Shown here: positions 24,025 to 31,280 of the stretch, piece after piece | Layout: each line of letters opens with the position of its first letter | Position numbering within the stretch: the stretch's first letter is position 1 | Assembly: GCA_011372875.1 (NCBI GenBank) | Contig: DSAD01000177.1 | Location: 1-36,455, forward strand | DNA length: 36,455 nt | Source of the DNA: Deltaproteobacteria bacterium | Lineage (GTDB): Bacteria > Desulfobacterota > Desulfomonilia > UBA1062 | Reading direction: 5' to 3' | The notes under the pieces: generated by a model | What the model was told of the DNA's origin: nothing | The model's database searches: none | What the model saw: only the letters and a program-made list of their open reading frames with translations | Position numbers and translations under genes: made by a program

Positions 24025-25848
24025 ATGAATGAAACTCCTGCACAGAGCCTGAAAACGATCTTCGGATACGATTCTTTCAGGCCCCATCAGAAAGAGATCA
24101 TCGACGGGCTTATCCGGGGAGAAGACGCCTTTGTACTGATGCCCACCGGGGGCGGCAAGTCGCTGTGCTATCAGATACCGGCCCTGCACAGAACGGGGGT
24201 GGGCATTGTGGTGTCCCCGCTCATATCCCTTATGAAAGACCAGGTAGACGCCTTGAATGCCTGCGGGGTAAAAGCGGCTTTTTACAATTCATCCCTGCAG
24301 AGCACCCAGGCCCGCAAAGTCCTGGCAGCGCTCCATGCCAGGGAACTCGACCTTCTGTATGTGGCCCCTGAACGTCTGATGAGCGATGGTTTTATCGAGA
24401 GGCTCAAAGATATCCCCATTGCACTGTTTGCCATTGATGAGGCGCACTGTATTTCTCAGTGGGGACATGATTTCCGGCCGGAATACCGGAAACTGGGCAG
24501 GCTGCGGAGCCTCTTCAGGAATATTCCGATGATTGCCCTGACTGCAACGGCAGAGCCTCATACACGCTCCGATATCCTGGATCGCCTGGGCCTTTCAAAG
24601 GCCACGTGCTATGTATCGGGATTCGACCGGCCCAATATTCACTATTCGGTGATGGAAAAACAAAAACCCTTCGCACAGCTCAAGGCCTTTGTGCAGACCC
24701 GCTCAGGCAGCAGCGGTATCGTCTACTGCCTGAGCCGCAAACGCGTGGACAAGGTTGCAGGACAGCTTGTTGAAGCCGGATTCTCCGCCTCTCCCTATCA
24801 TGCAGGCCTGATAGCAGCACAGCGCAAAAAAACCCAGGACGATTTCCTGCATGATAATGTCCGCATAATTGTCGCCACAGTTGCATTCGGCATGGGCATA
24901 GACAAATCCAATATCCGGTATGTCGTGCATTATGACATTCCGAAAACCATTGAAAGCTACTACCAGGAGACCGGACGTGCAGGCCGAGACGGCCTGGCTG
25001 CCGAAGCACTCCTGCTTTTCGGCTATGGTGACATCGCTGTTGCAAAAAGCCTGATCGAGAAAACAAACAACCCGGAACAAAAGCGTATCGAGCTGCACAA
25101 ACTCGGTTCAATGGTGGGTTTTGCCGAGGCCATGAGCTGCAGGCGCAGGATCCTGCTGGGTTATTTCGGAGAACGCCTGCAAGAAGATTGCGGAAATTGC
25201 GATATCTGCAATCATCCCCCCGAACTGATAGATGTAACCGAAGATGCCCGCAAAGCCCTGTCCTGTGTCTACCGGGTGGGACAGCGGTTCGGTATGGCAC
25301 ACGTGATCGACGTGCTCAGAGGTGCTCAGAAAGAACGTATCTTCCAGCTTGGTCACGACAGGCTCTCCACCTATGGAATCGGTGCGGACAAGAGCAGGGA
25401 TTACTGGACAAGTCTGCTGCGCCACCTTGTGCATCACGGTTTTCTCGAACAGGATGTGGGAGATTACTCAGTATTAAAACTGAAAACGCCTGCAAAACCC
25501 CTGCTGAGTGGTGAACAGACACTGACCATGGCCAAACCTCGTACAGAAACAATCCGTGCAGCCAGAACCGCACGCTCAAAGACCGGGGACATGGACTATG
25601 ATCAGGAGCTCTTTGAAAATCTCAAGGCCCTGCGGAAAAGACTCTCAGAAGAAGCCGGTGTCCCGCCTTTTGTCATATTCAGCGACACGTCTCTGGCGGA
25701 GATGGCAGCATATCTTCCAGAAGACCTCGATGATTTTCGCCGCATCCACGGGGTCGGCACCCATAAACTGAAACGTTACGGCCCGGACTTTCTCGAAGAG
25801 ATTCTGAGATTTACACGCAACAATACAGAACGGACAGGAGAGAGGTAG
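24025..25848 (+). CDS. recQ: ATP-dependent DNA helicase RecQ
   Basis: 3'-5' DNA helicase in recombination and fork repair. 607 aa, the E. coli size. Walker A PTGGGKSLCYQ (40-50), motif II IDEAHCISQWGHDFRPEY, motif III ALTATAEP, motif V VATVAFGMGIDKSNIR, and motif VI YYQETGRAGRDG. The RQC zinc module is visible as CRRRILLGYFGE with EDCGNCDIC, then the winged helix (FGMAHVIDVLRG). The HRDC domain closes the protein (LRKRLSEEAGVPPFVIFSDTSLAEMA). Full domain order RecA1-RecA2-Zn-WH-HRDC. No strong ribosome site precedes the ATG, and an overlapping out-of-frame ATG is four bases upstream. Confidence 0.97.
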   Translation: MNETPAQSLKTIFGYDSFRPHQKEIIDGLIRGEDAFVLMPTGGGKSLCYQIPALHRTGVGIVVSPLISLMKDQVDALNACGVKAAFYNSSLQSTQARKVLAALHARELDLLYVAPERLMSDGFIERLKDIPIALFAIDEAHCISQWGHDFRPEYRKLGRLRSLFRNIPMIALTATAEPHTRSDILDRLGLSKATCYVSGFDRPNIHYSVMEKQKPFAQLKAFVQTRSGSSGIVYCLSRKRVDKVAGQLVEAGFSASPYHAGLIAAQRKKTQDDFLHDNVRIIVATVAFGMGIDKSNIRYVVHYDIPKTIESYYQETGRAGRDGLAAEALLLFGYGDIAVAKSLIEKTNNPEQKRIELHKLGSMVGFAEAMSCRRRILLGYFGERLQEDCGNCDICNHPPELIDVTEDARKALSCVYRVGQRFGMAHVIDVLRGAQKERIFQLGHDRLSTYGIGADKSRDYWTSLLRHLVHHGFLEQDVGDYSVLKLKTPAKPLLSGEQTLTMAKPRTETIRAARTARSKTGDMDYDQELFENLKALRKRLSEEAGVPPFVIFSDTSLAEMAAYLPEDLDDFRRIHGVGTHKLKRYGPDFLEEILRFTRNNTERTGER

Positions 25849-25863
25849 CTGAGCAGATATTGC

Positions 25864-25935
25864 TGTGGGAGCGGCTTCAGCCGCGATAATATTTTGTGCA
25901 TTTTATCTGAAATCGCGGCTGAAGCCGCTCCCACA
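25864..25935. repeat. REP-like palindrome with 24-bp perfect arms
   Basis: Arms 25864-25887 and 25912-25935 are exact reverse complements (beginning TGTGGGAGCGGCTTCAGCCG) around 24 nt of A/T-rich loop. Between convergent recQ and the alkylsulfatase gene, where it could stop transcripts from both sides. The arm matches 18 of 23 bases with the arm at 30025-30047 and resembles widespread REP elements. No RAYT transposase gene is in the window. Confidence 0.85.
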
Positions 25936-25962
25936 AAACAAGGACACATACGGATAATGAAC

Positions 25963-26045
25963 TACCTCGCGGCAAGCTATGAGGTATCCAGGAATCTATT
26001 TTTTTACTCCCCCCTCACCTTTATCCTCTCCCCGGGGTGAGAGGA
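25963..26045. repeat. Dispersed intergenic repeat, copy B
   Basis: TACCTC (25963-25968) and GAGGTA (25981-25986) around GCGGCAAGCTAT, then a T/C-rich run and CACCTTTATCCTCTCCCC with hairpin TCCTCTC (26024-26030) / GAGAGGA (26039-26045). Same order of parts as copy A at 5676-5762. Confidence 0.7.
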
Positions 26046-26083
26046 CTGAGATGTGGCCCGCTGTAAGCAGCTTACGTATCATC

Positions 26084-27859
26084 TTAATCTTTGCCTTTTA
26101 TAGACTCATACGGAAGCTTTGGGGCCTGCGGTTCAAACATCGTGAGGAATGCAGCAAATGATATTGCGTTGCCTGCTTCATATTCAAACCCGGCAAGAGT
26201 CATTACCGGATTGCGGATCTTTGCGAGCATCTCCTTCCATTTCCTCGAGTCCGCTATCACCTTTATATCCAGTTCTTCTGCGTCAAATACCGACGTGCTG
26301 CACGGCCTGATCTCGGCCACCCCGCGGCGGACATGGATGATATAGGCCTGCTGCGCATCAGGGAACTTCATACCCACACGCTTGTCCGCATCGGCACTTG
26401 CAGCAGGATCCAGGTTCACTGCCAGCAGATCGAAATACCCTTCCAGAGGGAACTTGTGCACCTGGGCCGGTTCCGGCCGGGCATCTGCCATGGCGATAAA
26501 ATGATCCCTGATCTCGAGTGCCTCTGTCAGATAATAATGCCTGGCATTGGGGTTTTCTTCCTTTTCCCCTAGGGCAACAAGGGCCTTCACACGGATATCC
26601 TTTATCTCCGGGCTGTCCGGGTTCAGCTGTGCCAGGCTGGTCGTCAATTGCAGGGCAACCTGGTTTTCCCCTGTTTCCAGTGCCTTTCTGGCGTGCCCCA
26701 GGAGGGCTTCCTCCCCGCCTGCCAGACGCGCCATCAGTTGCGCCTGTTCCTTTCTGGTCAAAGGTGCAAGCATTGCAGAGTCTCCGTTAAACCATCCCAG
26801 ATTTCCTGAGAACACCGAACGTACCGACCAGGAAACCTTGCCGTAAAATGGCTGAAGATAGGGTGCATTAGCCAGGTGAGGCGGAAGTTTGATATATTCC
26901 GCCAGTTCGTCCGGGGTCATACCCATGTTGATAGAGCGAATCGCCTGATCGTGAACAAACTGGATTGCATCGCGGTAGTCCCGCAGTACCATCTCAATCT
27001 TTTCCTCGCCGACAATGGGCCTGGTATGAGAGGGCACCAGATACCGGGCATTTCTGTCGCGTATCATGTCAATACTGCGGTACCACTGCTGCAGACTCCT
27101 GTACGGGGTCCCACGTATCGTATACAGATTGGGAAAGGCCCAGTAAAAGTTGTCTGCGCACAGCAGCACGCGCTGAGAAGGAAGCCACACGAAAAGCTGA
27201 TCATCGGTCTCACCCGGGGCATGGACGAGTTGAAACTCTATGCCGGCTACCTCTGCAGCAAGGGTGTCTGAAAATGTTATGGTAGGTGGCAGATACCCCA
27301 GTGTGCTCTTCGAGTTAAAGTAGAGAAATGGGCCTATTCCGGAGTTGACCAGGGCCTTTTCATCCAGATAATTGCCGAACATGCGCATGGAACGCATATC
27401 GATAACAGTACGCATCTTGCTCAGTAAACGCCCGACATAATATGCAGTTGTTTCATGGGCATAGATTTCAATATCATTACCTCCTGCAAACACCTCTGCA
27501 CCAAAGATATGGTCGGCATGATTATGCGTGTAGATAATGGCCTTTACGGGCTTAGCGCAGATCTTCCGGAATTCGGCGAGTACCTCGGAAGCGGCTTCGC
27601 AGGATTCCATGGTGTCGACGATAATAACCCCGTCATCGCCTTCGATCATGATGGAGTTCGCAAGCCCGAAACCGATGGCGACATACACATTGTCTGTAAC
27701 TTTTTCTATGCCTTTTTCAAAAATACCGGTATGTGCGGCCAGTGTAGGGGCTGTCGCAATACCCTCAAACGACTTTTCCCCCTCAGATGGCCTATGGGCA
27801 CAGGCTGATAACACTATGCAGGCCAGGATTACCAGAAACATTGAATAGTGCTTAGTCAT
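26084..27859 (-). CDS. Metallo-beta-lactamase-fold alkylsulfatase-like lipoprotein (SdsA1/BDS1 type)
   Basis: 591 aa. Signal peptide with lipobox VLSAC (C20), so envelope-located. The MBL fold carries the di-zinc motif THNHADH (111-117), followed by FGAE, GETDDQLFVWLP and PSHTRPI, the pattern of alkyl sulfatases that release sulfate from SDS-like esters. The helical dimerisation domain follows (TPDELAEYIKLPPHLA, LGWFNGDSAMLAPL), and a C-terminal SCP2-like domain (DKRVGMKFPDAQQAYIIHVR onward), the usual three-part build of this family. The start at 27859 has AGGAGGG on the minus strand five bases upstream; the frame is open 87 bp further up but that start would precede the signal peptide. Transcribed convergently with recQ. 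Confidence 0.9.
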   Translation of the reverse strand: MTKHYSMFLVILACIVLSACAHRPSEGEKSFEGIATAPTLAAHTGIFEKGIEKVTDNVYVAIGFGLANSIMIEGDDGVIIVDTMESCEAASEVLAEFRKICAKPVKAIIYTHNHADHIFGAEVFAGGNDIEIYAHETTAYYVGRLLSKMRTVIDMRSMRMFGNYLDEKALVNSGIGPFLYFNSKSTLGYLPPTITFSDTLAAEVAGIEFQLVHAPGETDDQLFVWLPSQRVLLCADNFYWAFPNLYTIRGTPYRSLQQWYRSIDMIRDRNARYLVPSHTRPIVGEEKIEMVLRDYRDAIQFVHDQAIRSINMGMTPDELAEYIKLPPHLANAPYLQPFYGKVSWSVRSVFSGNLGWFNGDSAMLAPLTRKEQAQLMARLAGGEEALLGHARKALETGENQVALQLTTSLAQLNPDSPEIKDIRVKALVALGEKEENPNARHYYLTEALEIRDHFIAMADARPEPAQVHKFPLEGYFDLLAVNLDPAASADADKRVGMKFPDAQQAYIIHVRRGVAEIRPCSTSVFDAEELDIKVIADSRKWKEMLAKIRNPVMTLAGFEYEAGNAISFAAFLTMFEPQAPKLPYESIKGKD

Positions 27860-27986
27860 TGATCCCTCCTCACAACTTATCGAAACAGCTCTTTCGTTCC
27901 TGATCTCTTTGACAATTTCAAATAATTCAGGCCTATCATTACCCACATCAAAGATACACGCCTGCTTTCTTATTATTAATACCCTA

Positions 27987-27998
27987 ACACAGCTGTGT
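27987..27998. promoter_or_regulatory. 12-bp palindrome ACACAGCTGTGT, operator candidate
   Basis: Perfect palindrome 128 nt upstream of the alkylsulfatase start, with TATTAATAAT just downstream on the minus strand. Its position near a -35 would suit a repressor site. No family of regulator is indicated. Confidence 0.35.
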
Positions 27999-28227
27999 CT
28001 ATATATTCGTATGGACGATCGAAGTAAAAGATACTATACAGCCTGTCATTGAAAAGTCCGTCTTTCCACTTTACAAGCCGGCAACCTTTTGTTAATACAA
28101 TCTTATTGAGTCGGTTTATTTTCCTATTGAAATGCAATGAACAGGTACTTTCAAGCAGCCATGCTACAATCAAGGGCAGTGCATGTATGCCTTGCGGGTA
28201 TTGGTCCCATGAAGGCAGGACACATGC

Positions 28228-28243
28228 ACAGCAGCTCTGCTGT
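28228..28243. promoter_or_regulatory. ACAGCAG-CT-CTGCTGT dyad
   Basis: Seven-base arms around two bases upstream of the DUF2461 gene; possible operator or a hairpin in the leader. Confidence 0.3.
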
Positions 28244-28300
28244 TATTGAATGGTTGAATGTATTTTGTGAACAGAAACCATAACCGCTGAAGGGGTCGGA

Positions 28301-28993
28301 ATGGATACATTTACCGGATTCCCTAAGGATCTTTTCGATTTCCTGGGAGAACTCTCTGAAAACAATAACCGCGAGTGGTTCAATGCAAACAAGGACCGCT
28401 ACCGGGAATCCGTTGTAGAGCCGGTGACAATGTTCATCATCGGGATGGGAAGACGGCTGCCGGAGATAAGCAAGAGTTTCATTGCCGACCCGCGACCTTC
28501 CGGCGGCTCCATGTTCCGTATTTACCGGGATACCAGGTTCTCAAAGGATAAACGCCCTTACAAGGAGAACGTGGGATGTCAGTTCCGCCATGTTGCAGGG
28601 AAAGACGCTCATGCACCGGGGTTCTATGTTCACATGGAGCCGGGGGACATATTTGTCGGAGGAGGGATCTGGATGCCCCCTTCAGCGGTGCTTGACAAGA
28701 TCCGCAGCGCCATCGTCAGGAATCCGAAAGCATGGGAAAAGGTTATAACCTGCGCAAAGGTAAAACAAGGCTTCTTTGACATCGAAGGAGAAAGCCTGAA
28801 AAGGGCGCCTGCAGGCTATGACCCGAACCATCCATTCATTGAGGATATCAGGCGCAAATCCTTTTTCTGGATGCACAGCGTAGAACCTTCGCTAGCGGTG
28901 AAGCCTGATTTCATAGAGATTGCACACGATGCATTCAAGGGTGCATCTCCCCTGATGAAATTCATCACCGACTCACTTGGGCTTTCATTTTAG
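28301..28993 (+). CDS. DUF2461 family protein
   Basis: 230 aa, complete. The family is recognised from the N-terminal LFDFLGELSENNNREWFNAN and the central GGSMFRIYRDTRFSKDKRPY, then YKENVG and a PGFYVHMEPGDIFVGGGIWMP segment. These are the hallmarks of DUF2461 (TIGR02453), whose biochemical role is not established. No signal peptide, no membrane segments. The ribosome site is weak (AAGGGGTCGGA before ATG). The STAS-like gene starts 36 nt after its stop, so a shared transcript is possible, though a functional link is not obvious. Confidence 0.88.
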   Translation: MDTFTGFPKDLFDFLGELSENNNREWFNANKDRYRESVVEPVTMFIIGMGRRLPEISKSFIADPRPSGGSMFRIYRDTRFSKDKRPYKENVGCQFRHVAGKDAHAPGFYVHMEPGDIFVGGGIWMPPSAVLDKIRSAIVRNPKAWEKVITCAKVKQGFFDIEGESLKRAPAGYDPNHPFIEDIRRKSFFWMHSVEPSLAVKPDFIEIAHDAFKGASPLMKFITDSLGLSF

Positions 28994-29029
28994 ATTTCAC
29001 GTATCATACTACAATAAATGGAGGGATCG

Positions 29030-29416
29030 ATGCCGATTATATACAGCATACACAACAATGGGCATTATATCCATGCTGTTATCAGTGAACCGATCACCAG
29101 TGATGAGTTCATTGAGTATGAGATAGCTCACGCCATCGACAGCCGCATCTCTCCTCCTGTCTTCGAGCTGCTGGAGATCCGCCAGGGCTCATTGAACAAC
29201 ATCACAACCGATGACATCTCCAAGGTGATAAGCCGGCGCAAAGAGATCGAACAGGCCCCGACACCCCATCGTTGTGCTATTGTCCCTTCTATAAATGATA
29301 ACCATGCCTGGAACATGGCAAAATTCTACGAGGGCATGGTACTGCTGCATTATCCGGAGAATGTGATAGTCTTTGGAGACGTCCGCACGGCAAAAATGTG
29401 GCTCGGCGTTGAATAG
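29030..29416 (+). CDS. STAS/SpoIIAA-like small protein
   Basis: 128 aa. The start is put at ATG 29030, because GGAGGG lies 5-6 bases before it and is part of the preceding in-frame ATG's own coding sequence (29018). Alternating beta-alpha pattern: a strand-rich N-terminus (MPIIYSIHNNGHYIHAVISE), a helix (TSDEFIEYEIAHAI), FELLEIRQGSL, a second helix (TDDISKVISRRKEIEQ), a strand (HRCAIVPSI), a helix (AWNMAKFYEG) and a terminal VIVFGDVRTAKMWLG. This order resembles small bacterial STAS/SEC14-like proteins that regulate stress signalling or anti-sigma systems. The call is by pattern, not by a diagnostic motif. It lies just upstream of a single-domain receiver. Confidence 0.65.
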   Translation: MPIIYSIHNNGHYIHAVISEPITSDEFIEYEIAHAIDSRISPPVFELLEIRQGSLNNITTDDISKVISRRKEIEQAPTPHRCAIVPSINDNHAWNMAKFYEGMVLLHYPENVIVFGDVRTAKMWLGVE

Positions 29417-29531
29417 AACCTGTCCGGCACGAGGAGAGCATAAGGAACAAGAAGATATGATCTTTTAGATTTTCTTTGGAGCGAATACGGCATATGAAAA
29501 CAGTCCACACACATGAGAAAGGGGAACAACG

Positions 29532-29909
29532 ATGAAGAAGATCCTCTATGTAGAAAACGATGAACGCCTGCAGTTTCTCATCAGAGAAGAACTCGGCAGT
29601 GACAACTACGAGGTGATCACGGCATCCAACGGGAAAGATGCACTGGACATCCTGTTTAATGGCGGCGAGAACAGTATCGACCTTATTATCATGGATATCC
29701 ACATGCCGAAGATGGATGGAATGGATACCATCGGACACATTCTGAAATCAGAACTCGACAAGCCTTTGATAGTCTATACAGGGTATTCCAGCTACAAAGA
29801 GGATGCACTGGCCATGTCTGCAGATGCGTATATCCTCAAATCTCATGATCTCTCAGAACTCAAAGAAACCATACACAATCTGATAGGCAAACATCAGGGA
29901 AAAGGCTGA
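29532..29909 (+). CDS. Single-domain response regulator (CheY-like receiver)
   Basis: 125 aa, receiver only, no output domain. N9 and D10 form the metal-binding pair (ILYVENDERL; Asn replaces the more common first Asp), phospho-acceptor D55 (LIIMDIHMPKMDGMD), T83 and the switch region (VYTGYSS), K103 (AYILKSHDL). It probably accepts phosphoryl groups from one of the hybrid kinases or acts in a relay; no CheA is in the window. ATG 29532 is preceded by GAAAGGGGAACAACG. It lies 115 nt after the STAS-like gene on the same strand and is convergent with the radical SAM gene. Confidence 0.92.
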   Translation: MKKILYVENDERLQFLIREELGSDNYEVITASNGKDALDILFNGGENSIDLIIMDIHMPKMDGMDTIGHILKSELDKPLIVYTGYSSYKEDALAMSADAYILKSHDLSELKETIHNLIGKHQGKG

Positions 29910-29982
29910 CCGTCATATTCGGATCTCTGTTACAAGTATCGACACTTTCCTTGGCTTGTCCTCATTTAATACCATGCAGGGG

Positions 29983-30047
29983 TCGCGCCTGAAGGCGCTC
30001 CTACAAAAAGACAAAAGCAAACGCTGTAGGAGCCGGTTTAGCAGCGA
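29983..30047. repeat. REP-like imperfect palindrome, second copy
   Basis: Arms 29983-30005 and 30025-30047 (17 of 23 pair; TGTAGGAGC/GCTCCTACA is exact) around a 19-nt A-rich loop. Between convergent receiver and radical SAM genes. The right arm matches the left arm of 25864-25935 at 18 of 23 bases. Confidence 0.75.
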
Positions 30048-30121
30048 GACGCTTCCCGGCCCTGTTTATCTACAAACACAATCTCCGGAATGAAAGACCC
30101 AGGACCCAGCCAAGCACAGAA

Positions 30122-31000
30122 CTACAAACCCCGTGTGTGTTCGCCTCTCAACATTGACTTGTCTCTTTTTTCCAGAACAGTGTTTATTGTTGAGAGCATC
30201 TGCTCTTTATCCTTCTGCAGGGTCCCGTTGATGGGAAGATAATTCGAGGCATGAATCCCCACAAACCTCAGGTTATCGATTGTGAGGTTTTCAAAGAGGA
30301 CCTTCATCTCCTCCAGCGTCTCGAATGCATCCATAACTTCGAATTCCCCCCTTTTGACCTGGTTGTACAGGACCGTACCCGGAACAGGGGTAACGGTCAG
30401 GGCTGCAAGATATTGAGGCTGCATCTCATTGGTGATCGCAGCTGTTGCTATTGCATGCTCGTATGAGCGCTTCCCCTTCCCTGCAAGGCCCAGCAGGACC
30501 ATGGAGGAAAGGTTGATGCCGGCATCGACCAGATTCCTGCCGGCCTGCAGCATTTCCTGAGCACTCACACCTTTCTTGATATCTTTGAGAAGTTTATCAT
30601 CACCTGTTTCCACACCAAGATATGCCTTGGTAAGCCCAGCAGATCTGAGCTCGGTGAGTTCTGTCATGCTTTTTTCGAGTGTGCTCTGGGGCCCGACATA
30701 GGACCCTACATGGCGCAGAGACGGGAAGGTGCTGTAGAGTTCCTGCAATATCTGCAGGATGATATCGGTCTCCATGGCTATGGCATCCCCGTCACAAAGA
30801 AACACCTTTTCCACATCTCCATGATACTGCTTTGCCATGCCGATATCGGTCTTTATTTCATCGAGGCTTCGCACCCGATATTTCTTGTCCTTGTACATGC
30901 CGCAGAATGTACAGCGGTTGTGGGAACAGCCGATTGTACACTGCAGGAGAAAGCTGTTTGCCTCGCTGAACGGCCTGAAGATGTTGCCCTCATATCTCAT
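30122..31000 (-). CDS. Radical SAM protein of unknown substrate
   Basis: 292 aa from ATG 31000, chosen because AAGGAG lies at a normal distance upstream on the minus strand; the frame is open 111 bp further. Cysteines near the N-terminus: C21-x3-C25-x4-C30-x2-C33 (QCTIGCSHNRCTFCGMYKD), the last three probably being the SAM-binding cluster ligands. A GxG-like CDGDAIAM (around 70) and TKAYLGVETGDDKLLKDIKK are usual for this group, as is SSMVLLGLAGKG. There is no B12-binding domain and no SPASM domain. The family is broad and the product is not deducible. It is transcribed divergently from the kinase gene at 31281. Confidence 0.87.
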   Translation of the reverse strand: MRYEGNIFRPFSEANSFLLQCTIGCSHNRCTFCGMYKDKKYRVRSLDEIKTDIGMAKQYHGDVEKVFLCDGDAIAMETDIILQILQELYSTFPSLRHVGSYVGPQSTLEKSMTELTELRSAGLTKAYLGVETGDDKLLKDIKKGVSAQEMLQAGRNLVDAGINLSSMVLLGLAGKGKRSYEHAIATAAITNEMQPQYLAALTVTPVPGTVLYNQVKRGEFEVMDAFETLEEMKVLFENLTIDNLRFVGIHASNYLPINGTLQKDKEQMLSTINTVLEKRDKSMLRGEHTRGL

Positions 31001-31155
31001 GGCGTCACACTCCTTGTTTTCGCCTCCAGAAATTATACATCCTGTATAACGGTCATGGCTGTATCTTATATTCTCATGAAAGCAGTCATGGCTTATCAGA
31101 ATACCGCTCACAAAGCAACGGGTTTGCTTAAGTTTAAACGTTTGAATAAAGAAAA

Positions 31156-31205
31156 GACATGTTCTTCGGTCATGTCGTATGAAAAAGAACTACATTTGTC
31201 CGAAG
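31156..31205. promoter_or_regulatory. Alternative hairpins upstream of the NarL-type kinase gene
   Basis: GACATG (31156-31161) can pair with CATGTC (31171-31176); the loop contains CTTCGG (31164-31169), which can also pair with CCGAAG (31200-31205). The two are mutually exclusive in part, so a leader structure is conceivable; significance is low. Confidence 0.25.
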
Positions 31206-31280
31206 CATCAATATTTACTTCATGAATTTATAGTGTTAAGGTCTGTATTATACTATGATCGTGATATGTGCCAATGAATT

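Larger units (their letters stand above)
27860..28300. other. Divergent intergenic region alkylsulfatase / DUF2461 gene
   Basis: 441 nt. Holds a perfect 12-bp palindrome ACACAGCTGTGT (27987-27998) between AT-rich segments, and a dyad ACAGCAG-CT-CTGCTGT (28228-28243) 57 nt before the downstream ATG. Short open frames have no ribosome sites. No RNA gene recognised. Confidence 0.55.

Noticed and set aside
27860-27946. Longer start of the alkylsulfatase gene
   Set aside because: It would place 29 residues before a clear lipoprotein signal peptide; AGGAGGG marks ATG 27859.
28049-28249. Small plus-strand frame in the divergent spacer near 28 kb
   Set aside because: No ribosome site and overlaps a dyad; composition not coding-like.
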